This document shows, in pieces, positions 1-9,443 of a stretch of 64,000 nt of DNA. A model generated the notes under the pieces. The model saw only the letters and a list, made by a program, of their open reading frames with translations, was not told the origin of the DNA and searched no databases. Within the stretch, counting starts at the first letter, position 1. The number at the start of each line of letters is the position of its first letter. The position numbers were made by a program, and so were the translations under genes. Source of the stretch: CAYZMS01 sp964479625 (lineage in GTDB: Bacteria > Bacteroidota > Bacteroidia > Chitinophagales > Saprospiraceae); NCBI GenBank assembly GCA_964479625.1, contig CAYZMS010000015.1, forward strand, positions 44,310-108,309, written 5' to 3'.

Positions 1-346
1 CCCCTAGGCCAGTGATCAGATTAGTGGCACCAGGGCCGGAGGTCGCCATACAAACCCCTATCTTTCTGGTAGTTCTGGCGTACCCCTGCGCGGCATGGAT
101 GGCACCCTGTTCGTGTCGGGGAAGGATATGCTGTAGTTGATCCTGAAAGTCATAAAGCTTGTCATAAACGGGCATAATAGCACCTCCCGGATATCCAAAA
201 ATGGTTTCCACACCTTCCGCGAGGAGGCAATGCAGAACGGCTTCCGCTCCTGTCATTCGAACGGGTGTTGGTTTTTCCTGTGTTTCAGGACTTTCGAAAA
301 CAATGGGTTGTGCAATCCGATGCATAATTATTGGTTTAGGCTTCAT
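1..346 (-). CDS. ilvB: acetolactate synthase large subunit, N-terminal part (cut by window edge)
   Basis: This is the first ~115 codons of a ThDP-dependent acetolactate synthase, which condenses two pyruvates (or pyruvate and 2-oxobutyrate) in the first common step of valine/leucine/isoleucine synthesis. The visible protein has the motifs VRMTGAEAVLHCLLAEGV, IFGYPGGAIMPVYD, then RHEQGAIHAAQGYAR with the catalytic ThDP-activating Glu, and ATSGPGATNLITGL. The remainder lies left of position 1. The ATG at 346 overlaps the ilvD stop by 11 bases, which suggests translational coupling; a second in-frame ATG at 325 is possible. The upstream partner ilvD fits an ilv operon. The family call is confident; the exact start is less so. 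Confidence 0.93.
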   Translation of the reverse strand, partial: MKPKPIIMHRIAQPIVFESPETQEKPTPVRMTGAEAVLHCLLAEGVETIFGYPGGAIMPVYDKLYDFQDQLQHILPRHEQGAIHAAQGYARTTRKIGVCMATSGPGATNLITGLG

Positions 347-2015
347 CCGTTACACACCCCTCACTGGCAGAGGAAACGGACCTGGCGTATTTTTTCAGAA
401 GACCGTTTGTGGCTAGGAGTTCCGGAGCCCGCCATTGAGCGCGTCGACTGCTAATTTCATTTTCAGAGAGATCTACCTCCAGCAGATTTTTTGTGGCATC
501 AATAGTGATCTGGTCTCCATTTTTCAATAGGGCAATGAGGCCACCGACCTGAGCTTCGGGCGTGATGTGTCCAACGACAAAGCCATGTGTACCTCCCGAG
601 AACCGCCCATCGGTAATAAGGGCTACCTTTTTACCCAGTCCTTCGCCCATAATGGCGGAGGTGGGTTTGAGCATTTCCGGCATTCCCGGTCCTCCCTTCG
701 GACCGCAGTATCGTATGACAATAACCTCTCCAGCTTGAATCTCCTTATTCCGAATAGCCGTATTGGCGGCAGCCTCGCTGTCAAAGACCCTGGCAGGTCC
801 GGAGAAAACTTCACCCTCCTTACCCGTGATTTTTGCCACCGCTCCTTTTTCCGCCAGATTCCCATAAAGGATCTGGATATGCCCATTCTTTTTTATGGGC
901 TGCTCAATGGTTTTTATCACGTCCTGGCCCTGTTGGAGGGCAGGTATTTCGGCCAAATTTTCGGCAATGGTTTTACCGGTAACGGTAAGGCAGTCTCCAT
1001 TCAGGAAGCCTTCCTCCAGTAAATACTTCATAACTCCAGGAACTCCGCCCACCTGATAAAGGTCTTCCATTACATAGCGACCACTTGGTTTTAGATCAGC
1101 AATGAAAGGGGTGCGATCACTAATGGCCTGGAAATCATCGATCGTGAGGGGAACACCTACCGACTTTGCCATAGCTATGAGGTGCATAACCGCATTGGTT
1201 GATCCACCCAGTGCCATTATAAGGGTAAGAGCATTTTTGAATGCTGCCCGGGTCATGATATCCCTTGGTTTGATATCTTTTTCCAGCAACTGGCGAATGG
1301 CCTTGCCAACCCTTTCGCATTCGGTGCGTTTTTGAGGGCTTTGCGCGGGTATGGAGCTATTCGAAGGTAAGCTCATACCCATCGCTTCAATGGCAGAGGC
1401 CATAGTATTAGCCGTATACATACCTCCACAGGCGCCAGGACCCGGACAGGCAGCTCGTACGACACTTTTGAAGTCTTCCGGGCTGATAGTCCCGGCAATT
1501 TTTTGGCCCAGGGCCTCAAAAGCAGAGACGATATCCAGTTTCTTATCAGCATGGCAGCCAGGGCTGATGGTACCCCCGTAGAATAAAATGGCAGGCCGGT
1601 TTAGCCGCCCAAGAGCCATCATTGCACCGGGCATGTTTTTATCGCAACCCACAACGGCGACAACGGCATCGTACCATTGAGCAGAAACCACTGTTTCGAT
1701 AGAATCAGCAATAATATCCCGGGAAGGAAGGGAATAACGCATCCCGCTGGTTCCCATGGACATGCCGTCGCTTACCCCGATGGTATGGAAAATCAGGCCT
1801 ATCAAATCCTTTTTTTTTACGCTGTCCTTAATTTCCCCGGCCAAACCATTTAGGTGCATATTGCAGGTATTCCCCTCCCAACCGGTACTTACTATACCTA
1901 CCTGAGCTTTTGACATATCTTCTTCCGTTAACCCAATGCCATACAACATGGCCTGGGCGGCGGGTTGGGTCTCATCCTGGGTTAAGGTTCTACTGTATTT
2001 GTTCAATTCCGGCAT
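336..2015 (-). CDS. ilvD: dihydroxy-acid dehydratase
   Basis: This enzyme dehydrates 2,3-dihydroxy-isovalerate and 2,3-dihydroxy-3-methylvalerate to the 2-oxo acids in branched-chain amino acid synthesis. It is about 559 residues, normal for the family. The three conserved Cys expected to bind the Fe-S cluster are visible in GNTCNMH (about residue 51), VVGCDKNMPG (about 124) and GPGACGGMYTANTM (about 196). The C-terminal GGPGMPEM and DGRFSGGTHG motifs are also present. The reading frame extends upstream only to a TTG at 2033, so I chose the ATG at 2015 (MPELNKYSR). It is followed directly by ilvB with overlapping ends. No leader peptide or attenuator was recognised in the 300 bases upstream. 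Confidence 0.96.
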   Translation of the reverse strand: MPELNKYSRTLTQDETQPAAQAMLYGIGLTEEDMSKAQVGIVSTGWEGNTCNMHLNGLAGEIKDSVKKKDLIGLIFHTIGVSDGMSMGTSGMRYSLPSRDIIADSIETVVSAQWYDAVVAVVGCDKNMPGAMMALGRLNRPAILFYGGTISPGCHADKKLDIVSAFEALGQKIAGTISPEDFKSVVRAACPGPGACGGMYTANTMASAIEAMGMSLPSNSSIPAQSPQKRTECERVGKAIRQLLEKDIKPRDIMTRAAFKNALTLIMALGGSTNAVMHLIAMAKSVGVPLTIDDFQAISDRTPFIADLKPSGRYVMEDLYQVGGVPGVMKYLLEEGFLNGDCLTVTGKTIAENLAEIPALQQGQDVIKTIEQPIKKNGHIQILYGNLAEKGAVAKITGKEGEVFSGPARVFDSEAAANTAIRNKEIQAGEVIVIRYCGPKGGPGMPEMLKPTSAIMGEGLGKKVALITDGRFSGGTHGFVVGHITPEAQVGGLIALLKNGDQITIDATKNLLEVDLSENEISSRRAQWRAPELLATNGLLKKYARSVSSASEGCVTDEA

Positions 2016-2320
2016 TTGATTCTCTTTTTTCAAGCAAGTCTTTCAAATGTAATCGTATGGAGTATCCATCAAAAATCTAAAAAGCCGGACTGTTACGATA
2101 GGGGAGTAAAACATTATTTGGAATAAATACTTGATAATGAATTTATTATATGTATCTGACTTACGGCTTGCCGACGGATAAAATTTTAATTCCTGACCCT
2201 TGGGTAAGGAATAATAACCCTTCCCCATGCGGTGATCAAAATCATTGAAAAGGTGCCGGAATTATCACCCTCATTTTAATTTGAAGGAACTAAATTCTAT
2301 GTCGAAATTAATTTTCAAGC

Positions 2321-2845
2321 ATGTGGATACTCCTGGGCCTGCTGATTTTTTTGCTTTTGGTAGTGATTCTATTCCTTTTAACACCCATTCGAATTCATAT
2401 TGATTCGATACATGGGGTTTATCTTTTGAAGTGGGGTAGGATCGCTGTGGGATATGTTCGACCGGAAGGTGTAGCCATAGTTTTCGGTTTTCGGCTTTTG
2501 CTTTGGAAAAAGGAGTCTGACCTCTTTCAGTTCCTGACCCAAAAAAAGCAGGGAAGAGCAATAGAAAAGCAAGAGGTAAAGAAGAAAGCAAAAAGGAAAT
2601 TTCCAATAAGGCTCAGGCGTATTCCCTTGCGAATAATTCGGGTTCTGAGGTCCTTTCAGGTACGCCAATTGAAAATAGATATGGATACGGATGACGTTGT
2701 TCAAAATGCCTACTTGTATCCGTTGTTTTACAGCCTTCGGTCAGGACTTCGGGATCTTAGCGTAAATAACGAAGGGCGATTGATCTTTTTGTTTCAGGCC
2801 GATAACAATCTTTTTCGAATGCTTAGGGCATTCTTACTTTGGTAA
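2321..2845 (+). CDS. DUF2953-like membrane-anchored protein (YtfI-like)
   Basis: A 174-residue protein with one N-terminal transmembrane helix (WILLGLLIFLLLVVILFLLTP, residues 2-22). A basic linker rich in Lys/Arg (about residues 75-110) follows, then a soluble domain. The pattern of an N-terminal helix, a beta-rich stretch, a charged linker and a C-terminal TDDVVQNAYLYPLFYSLR region resembles DUF2953 proteins. In Bacillus the DUF2953 gene ytfI lies directly upstream of ytfJ, and here the next gene (34 bp downstream) is a YtfJ/GerW homologue, which strongly supports the call. Function is unknown. The pair is probably one operon. Confidence 0.6.
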   Translation: MWILLGLLIFLLLVVILFLLTPIRIHIDSIHGVYLLKWGRIAVGYVRPEGVAIVFGFRLLLWKKESDLFQFLTQKKQGRAIEKQEVKKKAKRKFPIRLRRIPLRIIRVLRSFQVRQLKIDMDTDDVVQNAYLYPLFYSLRSGLRDLSVNNEGRLIFLFQADNNLFRMLRAFLLW

Positions 2846-2879
2846 TTCAACCAATTCATTCATAATAAAACCCTTAAAT

Positions 2880-3254
2880 ATGGAAATGCCTTTTGAAAAA
2901 CTGCTGGATCGTGTAACCACCTTTATGGAAAATGAAGCCAAGACCGAAACGGTCATTGGGGAAGCTTTCCAGCTTGGTGAATTTACCTGCATTCCTGTCG
3001 TTCGCCTGGGCATGGGATTTGGCACCGGCGGTGGAGAGGGAGAAGATCGTAAACAAGGTCATGGAGAGGGCGGTGGCGCAGGTGCCGGCATGGGCATTGA
3101 ACCAATAGGTTTCCTCGTTTCCCGTGCTGATCAGATTTCCTTTATTTCTACAAAATCGAATAAGGGACTTGCCGCCGCCTTCGAACGCGTTCCTGATCTA
3201 ATCGAAAAATTTATGGATCAGCAGAAAGCGAATACCGCTGTAAGTGCTAATTAG
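2880..3254 (+). CDS. GerW family protein (YtfJ-like)
   Basis: A 124-residue protein matching the GerW/YtfJ family. It has an N-terminal helix (FEKLLDRVTTFMENEAKTETVIGEAF), then the Gly-rich core (GMGFGTGGGEGEDRKQGHGEGGGAGAG), then a hydrophobic strand (IEPIGFLVSR). In Bacillus YtfJ is a spore protein with a role in germination, but the family is widespread in non-sporulating bacteria, where its role is not established. No membrane segment is visible. It follows the DUF2953-like gene by 34 bp and is probably co-transcribed with it. A strong hairpin lies 24 bp after the stop. Confidence 0.82.
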   Translation: MEMPFEKLLDRVTTFMENEAKTETVIGEAFQLGEFTCIPVVRLGMGFGTGGGEGEDRKQGHGEGGGAGAGMGIEPIGFLVSRADQISFISTKSNKGLAAAFERVPDLIEKFMDQQKANTAVSAN

Positions 3255-3277
3255 TTCAGGACCAAATCCATTAAATC

Positions 3278-3305
3278 ATAGAGACGCGATTTGTCGCGTC
3301 TCTAT
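3278..3305. terminator. perfect 12-bp hairpin between convergent genes
   Basis: A perfect inverted repeat: the stem arm AGAGACGCGA (3280-3289) pairs with TCGCGTCTCT (3294-3303) around a TTTG loop, and two further A-T pairs extend it. It lies 24 bp after the GerW stop, and its right arm contains the TAG stop (3302-3304) of the opposite-strand gene. It may terminate both transcripts. There is no T-run, so it could instead be a dispersed palindromic repeat. Confidence 0.55.
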
Positions 3306-4834
3306 CGGTTATTGAGTAAGTTGAAGGAAATTCCTAAAAAGTACCCCAGTTCGAAAATAGATTTAGTTGGAATAAATTCCGAATCAAAGGGATCACCCAC
3401 CTCCAAGCCTCTGGAAAGCCGGTCGACCTTCCCTGTCATCAAGCCTCCGGATAGCACTATTCGTTGTCCTTTTCCAAAAATAAAGCTGGGTCCCAGGAAA
3501 TAATTTTGCAGGCCGGCATTATCCCCACCCAGTGCAATACCCAGGCCGAAAGTACCACCGACAGACAGGTTGGAACGACTTTCCGGATAAAAATGAAAAA
3601 AGGAAGTCATAATAGGAAGAAAGGGATCCAGGTCATCTCCTACAATAACCCCATCGTTTAGGAAATAATCCTGGGGCCGGTCAAAAAAACCGGCAAAACT
3701 CAAGCCCAAACTGGCATTTACCTTAATTCCCCCATAACCGGTAACTTTTACTTCACTCAGGTTTCTTTCGGGCACCTGGCTGCTTTTAAGGCTATCCAGA
3801 GGAACCAGCTTGATACTTATTTTATTTATATCTCCTTCCGGTTCCAGGATAAAAGATCTTTCAAATTGGTGATCTTTCATTTCTTCATACTGGTAGCGAA
3901 TAGAGGCAAGGTCATTAAAACCCCATGCTTTTATTTGGGGTAATTCTTCCTCCATGCTTTGGATTTTCTCTTCGTAAGCTTGTACCCGTTCATCGGAAAG
4001 TTGAAAAGTACTTTCCAGTTCAGCCTGGTCTTCAGGTGTGAGTTCACCGAGCTGTACTAGCACCTCTCGGGTCGCTTTTAGAACTTCCATTTGCTGGGCA
4101 AGGCTTTCAACATCCTTTTCGTAATTTGTTATTTTTTCCTGCAGGTTTTGCTGGGTATCCGCTCGATTCAGGAGGTCTTTTAATTCGTACTCCTCATCGG
4201 GATCTGCATCCAATATCTGGGTCATGTACTCCAGCGAAATGGCTTTAATTTTGCTGGTAGAAAGGTTGGGGTTGATGCGTACTTTTTTGAGTTCTTCCCC
4301 AAGTGAGGTATTTAACTCCTGACTTTGAATATCTAATTCGATGGCTTTGCTGAGATCCTGGATATTTCTTTCCATTGTTTGCATTTGATCCAGGGCGGTC
4401 GTGTAGTTCTGCAGTAATTGTGTGGTTTGGTTGGAATAATTTGTTCCGGAGTTGCCAAAGCCTTCCCGCTCTCCTTGCCCTAGACTGCCGTCAGAGGGGA
4501 TAAAGGCCTGTGTAGAAAAGGAAGCTGCTGCCTGCCTCAGGTTATCGAGGTTGTTAGAGCCTGGGCTGATCGAAAAAATACTTTCCGACCCTGTTGCAGG
4601 TATATCATAGGTTTCGCTTTTAGTTTCCAGCTTAACAGAATATAGATAATCATTGAAATTTTTAATATGGAGAATAATGCGCCCATTCTTTCGAATGTAA
4701 GGGGTCTCCAATACTTGATTATTTTGCTCATACCGAATACTGTCCAAAGCCACATCGTAATACACATGCAGATCCTGGCCCTTCCCAGGCAAGGAGAGGA
4801 GTATCAGGAAAAGGATAAATAGGAATTGCTTCAT
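3302..4834 (-). CDS. secreted/outer-membrane coiled-coil protein of unknown function
   Basis: About 510 residues with a clear signal peptide (MKQFLFILFLILLSLPGKGQ). The frame extends upstream only to a TTG, so the ATG at 4834 is preferred. A short beta-rich N-terminal domain (about residues 20-90) is followed by a long charged helical region (about 135-325; heptad-like TQQNLQEKITNYEKDVESLAQQMEVL) that is probably coiled coil. The C-terminal ~170 residues are rich in alternating hydrophobic and Gly residues (ASLGLSFAGFF, LSVGGTFGLGIALGG, IFELGYFLGISFNLL) and end like an outer-membrane beta-barrel. I do not recognise the family. It may be an envelope protein with a periplasmic coiled coil. It converges on the GerW gene. 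Confidence 0.75.
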   Translation of the reverse strand: MKQFLFILFLILLSLPGKGQDLHVYYDVALDSIRYEQNNQVLETPYIRKNGRIILHIKNFNDYLYSVKLETKSETYDIPATGSESIFSISPGSNNLDNLRQAAASFSTQAFIPSDGSLGQGEREGFGNSGTNYSNQTTQLLQNYTTALDQMQTMERNIQDLSKAIELDIQSQELNTSLGEELKKVRINPNLSTSKIKAISLEYMTQILDADPDEEYELKDLLNRADTQQNLQEKITNYEKDVESLAQQMEVLKATREVLVQLGELTPEDQAELESTFQLSDERVQAYEEKIQSMEEELPQIKAWGFNDLASIRYQYEEMKDHQFERSFILEPEGDINKISIKLVPLDSLKSSQVPERNLSEVKVTGYGGIKVNASLGLSFAGFFDRPQDYFLNDGVIVGDDLDPFLPIMTSFFHFYPESRSNLSVGGTFGLGIALGGDNAGLQNYFLGPSFIFGKGQRIVLSGGLMTGKVDRLSRGLEVGDPFDSEFIPTKSIFELGYFLGISFNLLNNR

Positions 4835-5054
4835 AAAGGAGGTTTTGAACAAAAAATGGTACCTGGGTAAGGCGAAACTACAAAAATACTAAAGGTTGAT
4901 TGACCAAGTGTGAAAAACCATTCTTTATTCGTTTTGTATTTTAAAGAAAGCGTATAATAAAATTGGTATCTTTCTAAATTTAAGAAATAAAGATCTGTTT
5001 TTCTGAAAAGCTACTGATCCAGAGTCTACTGTTCAAAAATTTGACCAAGAAATA

Positions 5055-6077
5055 ATGAAACCTGCATCTATTCTTTCTATTCGACCGCTATCCTTTCCAT
5101 GGCCCACTCAGGACCCTTTTTTATTCTGCGCTTATCATTTAGATCATTACCCCCCCGGTAACGAAAGGATGGAACCAAAAGAATCACTGGCCGGAAGGGT
5201 TTTGGGTCAGGACTTTGATCCATCCAAAAACTGGCGAATGTATCATGGAAAAAAGGTCCCCGGCTTCCCTGCTCATCCGCACAGCGGCTTTGAGACGGTC
5301 ACTATCGTCAGGCACGGCTTTGTTGACCATGCAGATTCACTGGGTGCTGCGGGCCGATTCGGAAATGGAGATGTCCAATGGATGACCGCCGGGAAAGGGG
5401 TACAGCATTCGGAAATGTTCCCCCTGCTCGAGGAAGACCAGGATAACCCCCTTGAGTTGTTCCAAATTTGGTTGAACCTGCCCGCCTTAAGCAAAGGAGT
5501 GGAAGCCCATTTTAAAATGCTTTGGTCGGAAACCATTCCAGTCTTTGAACAAACAAACTCGAATGGTAAGACGGTCAGAGTAGATATTATTGCTGGACAA
5601 CTGGAAGGCTTACCTGCCCTTGCACCTGCCCCAAATAGCTGGGCTGCTGATCCAGAAAATGAAGTAGCTATCTGGACTATTCAACTTGAGGAGGGTGCCT
5701 CTTTGGAGATTCCTCCAATTCCGGTAGGCATTCAGCGGTCCCTTTATTTTTATCGGGGGCAAGAGATCACATTGGATGGATATCCTGTAGGGATAGATCA
5801 GGTGATAGACCTGGCCCCGACTCCGGCCATTGCTTTGAAAAGTGTAAAAGGGGCTGCTTCTTTACTTTATCTGCAGGGACGCCCCATAAGAGAAAAGGTA
5901 GTCCAGCATGGACCTTTTGTTGCAAATTCCCAGGAGGAGATGGGGCGGATATTTGAGCAATTCCGGGCTACTGAATTTGGGGGCTGGCCCTGGCCGCGTC
6001 CGGATCAGGTACATGAACGGACTAAGGGGCGTTTTGCCAGGCATATGGATGGAACCCTTGAGGAGCGTTCGAATTAA
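5055..6077 (+). CDS. pirin family protein (bicupin)
   Basis: A 340-residue pirin-like bicupin. The N-terminal cupin has the pirin signature FPAHPHSGFETVTIV (His74, His76) and GKGVQHSEMF (His118, Glu120), which together form the expected metal site. The C-terminal cupin-like half starts near residue 170 and has weaker conservation. Bacterial pirins include quercetin 2,3-dioxygenases and regulators of redox or pyruvate metabolism; the substrate here cannot be deduced. The length is slightly longer than the usual 230-300. The gene ends 23 bp before the first metallopeptidase gene and could share its transcript, but a functional link is not obvious. Confidence 0.9.
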   Translation: MKPASILSIRPLSFPWPTQDPFLFCAYHLDHYPPGNERMEPKESLAGRVLGQDFDPSKNWRMYHGKKVPGFPAHPHSGFETVTIVRHGFVDHADSLGAAGRFGNGDVQWMTAGKGVQHSEMFPLLEEDQDNPLELFQIWLNLPALSKGVEAHFKMLWSETIPVFEQTNSNGKTVRVDIIAGQLEGLPALAPAPNSWAADPENEVAIWTIQLEEGASLEIPPIPVGIQRSLYFYRGQEITLDGYPVGIDQVIDLAPTPAIALKSVKGAASLLYLQGRPIREKVVQHGPFVANSQEEMGRIFEQFRATEFGGWPWPRPDQVHERTKGRFARHMDGTLEERSN

Positions 6078-6100
6078 ACAGTTCATTCAAAAAAAACATC

Positions 6101-7804
6101 ATGAAAACTCCTTGCCTTCTTTTTCTATTGATCTGCTTTTTTCTTTTCCAAAACTTCGGGGCGCTGGCTCAACGTAAAACCGCTTCCTTCAGCTTTATTA
6201 ATAAATCCAAGGTGGAGAGCACTATGGAGCGTTCTTCCACAAGTGGAGAAAGGGGAATAGCTTACCAAAAAGCCTTTGAGATCTATGAAAAGCTAGTGGA
6301 GGCAAGGGGAGACTTTCGTTTTCCCCCACCCGGTTTTGATCTTTCTCTGGACGAAAAAATGGGGGCCTACTTGGAATCTGACGGTTTGAGTATCGGGCTA
6401 GAGAAGAAAGCATTTGAGGTATGTATGAGTTTTGGGCCTGAAAAGGGGGAACAGGCCGTAGCCGCCATACTGGGTCATGAATTGATCCACTACTACGAAA
6501 AGCACCAATGGCGACGGAACTTTGCCAAGGATTACCAACAACTGCAGGTAGCCCGAAACCTCAGCAACGAAATAGAACTGGATAAGATAGCACAGGAAAC
6601 CCAATCCGATTACCTGGGAGGGTTCTTGGCCTATTCAGCCGGCTATTCCGTTTTTACCGATTTACCTGAACTCTACCAACGCATTTACGACAGTTACGGA
6701 TTAGATGAACAGACTGTGGGTTACCCTAGTTTGCAGGAACGAAAGACCCTTGCTGAGCTTTCTTTGGAACGACTTATGGAATTGGTGGATATTTATGATA
6801 TGGCCAACATCCTGACTGCTATGGGACGATATGGAGATGCCAGAGGGTTTTACAAGCATATTTTACTACAGTACCAAGGGCGGGAAATTTACAACAACCT
6901 TGGAGTATTGACCGTTCTGGAAGCTTTGAAATACGCAGATGAAGCAAGGTTGAAATATCGAATACCACTTGAATTGGATCTCGGTTTTGGAAGGCAAACC
7001 CGGGATGGCTTTGCAAAAAGTGAAAGGGATTCCATTCGTAATGCTTTACTTAGAGAAGCCATAACCAATTTCGATAATGCCATAGGGATGGACCGGGATT
7101 ATGCCCCTGCTTACCTAAATAAAGCTTGTGCTTTTTACCTACTGGGTACTGAAAAGGATTTGGAGAGGGCCCGTTTTTACGCTTCTGTTGAAACCATGGA
7201 AAAGGCTGAAACCAAGCCAGAACACTTTTCTGAAACTCTTTTAGATGCACAGATCCTTTTGGCACTGATAGATTTGAATAGTGGTAAGGAAGAAGCCGCA
7301 GCGCGTAGTCTGGCTGATCTAAAGGAGGAGTCTCCCATTGCCGATTACAATTGGAAAGTGTTAACCAAGGCCGAACTTCCAAGCTCCAACACCGGGTCGG
7401 GCCCGGAATATGAAGCTATTGATGGCATTAGCATTAGAAAGCTATTTCCTTATACGCTACAGCATGACCCCATCTGGGAGGAGTTCTTATTCGGTGCCTT
7501 ACAATTCAATGTCTGGGACGATCCGGAAGATCTTCCCGGAAGCAGAATATTCCGTTATCGACCACCGGTGACGGCCGGCGATCCAGATGTTTTTGTGCAT
7601 TTAACGGATGAAGGATACTCCGGGGAACTAATGGGGGGGATCAAAGTTGGGGACACTATGGAGGCTTTCATTGAAGAGTATGGGGCACCGACCGCTGTTT
7701 TAGGCACTCCCAATGGTCAGATCCTGATTTACCGGGAAATATTAATCCTGGTTGATGGGGACCAATCCGTCCGACGATGGGCACATTACCTGGAGATGGA
7801 ATAA
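6101..7804 (+). CDS. secreted M48-like metallopeptidase with TPR-like region (paralogue A)
   Basis: A 567-residue exported protein with a signal peptide (residues 1-23, ending GALAQ). The zinc motif HELIH at His126-Glu127-His130 is followed 36 residues later by an ExxxD motif (Glu166-Asp170, ETQSD). This is the third-ligand arrangement of M48-type gluzincins. A helical region with TPR-like spacing covers about residues 225-400. The C-terminal ~120 residues contain IKVGDTMEAFIEEYGAPTAV and a strand-rich tail. The whole protein is paralogous to the one at 10414-12060: same motif order, including YPxLQER after the catalytic domain and the YGxP C-terminal motif. Likely a periplasmic or surface protease; the substrate is unknown. 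Confidence 0.8.
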   Translation: MKTPCLLFLLICFFLFQNFGALAQRKTASFSFINKSKVESTMERSSTSGERGIAYQKAFEIYEKLVEARGDFRFPPPGFDLSLDEKMGAYLESDGLSIGLEKKAFEVCMSFGPEKGEQAVAAILGHELIHYYEKHQWRRNFAKDYQQLQVARNLSNEIELDKIAQETQSDYLGGFLAYSAGYSVFTDLPELYQRIYDSYGLDEQTVGYPSLQERKTLAELSLERLMELVDIYDMANILTAMGRYGDARGFYKHILLQYQGREIYNNLGVLTVLEALKYADEARLKYRIPLELDLGFGRQTRDGFAKSERDSIRNALLREAITNFDNAIGMDRDYAPAYLNKACAFYLLGTEKDLERARFYASVETMEKAETKPEHFSETLLDAQILLALIDLNSGKEEAAARSLADLKEESPIADYNWKVLTKAELPSSNTGSGPEYEAIDGISIRKLFPYTLQHDPIWEEFLFGALQFNVWDDPEDLPGSRIFRYRPPVTAGDPDVFVHLTDEGYSGELMGGIKVGDTMEAFIEEYGAPTAVLGTPNGQILIYREILILVDGDQSVRRWAHYLEME

Positions 7805-8022
7805 GATGCCCTTTAAAGCTGTTAATGTAAGGCTGATCGAAATTTTGCTAGGATCGTCCTTGTAAAAGCTCCAGTTTTCGAAAAAAAGTCGTTTTCATCG
7901 GAATTTTCACTACCTTATCATTGTACTTGTTTGATAGGCATATTCTTTTATGAGCATGGAAGCTGTTTAGCCTTGGGCTTCACGATGGTTTTCTCTATAA
8001 AGGGATTATTTATTAAGACGGA

Positions 8023-9387
8023 ATGTTAAAGAAACTAATACGGCCACATAGCATACTTATTACTGTTTTGATCCTGGCCTTCATTTGGTTGGTGGATTCC
8101 TTGCGGTTGAACATGCACTACCTGGATCCTTTTAACAATGGTTTGAAGGATTATGAAACGACGGATATCGTTTATTCCTACTTGAGTAAGCAACCGAAAT
8201 ACCTGGAAAAACGGATAATCATTATAAACTCCGGAAAACCAGATCGGAAACGCCTTTCGCAATTGATCGATCACTTACACCAGGCAGGAACCGGGGTCAT
8301 TGGTCTGGATCTTCTACTAAGTGAGCGAACGAACACTCCGGCAGATACACTATTGCAAACCAGTATCCGAAAAGCCGGAAATGTAGTATTAGCCTGTACT
8401 TTACAGGATGTGGACGGGGATTATAACAGTTTTGAACATATTGTTGGGGTGGACACTTTTTTTTCGAATTATGCCAACCTGGGATTTGTTAATTTTCCTG
8501 CAAATGAAACGAAAACCCTGCGGTTGTTCAGTCCGAGAGAGCAGGTAGCTGGCCAGCCTTTCCCAGCCTTTGCTACCCAGATCAGCGCCCAGGCAGAACC
8601 CCAGGCGGTTAGTAGATTATTAGCCAGAAAAAAACCGGTGGAATATATTTATTTCATTGGGAATAAAGATGATTTTATTCGAAAGGAAATCGATCAGGTT
8701 ATGGACCTGGAGCCTGAAGAAGCCCGGGTCGTTTTCCAAAATAAGGTAGTATTAGTGGGTTATGTCCCGGAAGACGAATGGGCCAATTCCTTGATGGACC
8801 GCCACTATACTCCCCTGAACAAGAATTACTCTGGTAAGTCCATACCGGACATGTTCGGGGTGGTTTTACATGCAAATGTAATCAGTATGATCCTGGAAGA
8901 TAATTATGTAATTGATACACCGAATTGGATCATAGTATTACTGACAATTTTGTTCTGTTATCTCAATGTGGTATTGATTCATTGGATTTATCAAAAATTT
9001 CATGAATCCTTTCACGGAATAACCAGGGCACTGCAAGGGTTCGAGTTTCTGGCATTGTTTTTTATCACAGCAGCCTTGTTTTATTTTTTCAGGGTGCGTT
9101 TTGAATTCACTCTGGGCATTTTCGCACTTTTACTGGCCTATGATATTATAATGATCTATGAACATTTTCTCCGTAATCGAGTACCCTTACTGGAACGGCT
9201 TCCGGATCAAATAAAATGGCAAAGGAAAAAAGGGAAGAAGAATAAGTCAATCGCTGAAAAAAGGAAAAAAAATCCAGAGATGCCAGACAAGGCTCCGGAA
9301 GCAGAGAAAAAGCCACAGTACCCTGCAGACTTCGCATCCTTTACAACTGTAGAAAAGCAAAACCCCGGAAAGGCAGTGAACGACTAA
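8023..9387 (+). CDS. CHASE2 domain membrane protein
   Basis: A 454-residue membrane protein: one N-terminal transmembrane helix (about residues 11-28), an extracytoplasmic CHASE2 domain (about 35-300), then three transmembrane helices (about 302-322, 340-357, 362-380). The cytoplasmic tail is short, Lys/Glu-rich and low-complexity. CHASE2 markers include AGTGVIGLDLLLSER, NLGFVNFPANETKTLRLFSP, FQNKVVLVGYVPEDEW and the MFGVVLHANVISMILE segment before the triple helix. CHASE2 is an extracellular sensor normally attached to cyclases, kinases or CHAT proteases. Here there is no catalytic output domain, so output may come from a neighbour. The gene lies between the first metallopeptidase and a FecR-like gene. 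Confidence 0.85.
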   Translation: MLKKLIRPHSILITVLILAFIWLVDSLRLNMHYLDPFNNGLKDYETTDIVYSYLSKQPKYLEKRIIIINSGKPDRKRLSQLIDHLHQAGTGVIGLDLLLSERTNTPADTLLQTSIRKAGNVVLACTLQDVDGDYNSFEHIVGVDTFFSNYANLGFVNFPANETKTLRLFSPREQVAGQPFPAFATQISAQAEPQAVSRLLARKKPVEYIYFIGNKDDFIRKEIDQVMDLEPEEARVVFQNKVVLVGYVPEDEWANSLMDRHYTPLNKNYSGKSIPDMFGVVLHANVISMILEDNYVIDTPNWIIVLLTILFCYLNVVLIHWIYQKFHESFHGITRALQGFEFLALFFITAALFYFFRVRFEFTLGIFALLLAYDIIMIYEHFLRNRVPLLERLPDQIKWQRKKGKKNKSIAEKRKKNPEMPDKAPEAEKKPQYPADFASFTTVEKQNPGKAVND

Positions 9388-9443
9388 TTGCCATTCTTAA
9401 CAACTTTATCCTTTTCAGGATTCACACATTAAATATAATTGCT

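Noticed and set aside
2043..2228. 61-codon minus-strand frame upstream of ilvD (possible leader peptide)
   Set aside because: No run of Ile, Leu or Val codons and no attenuator hairpin, so a leader-peptide reading is not supported.
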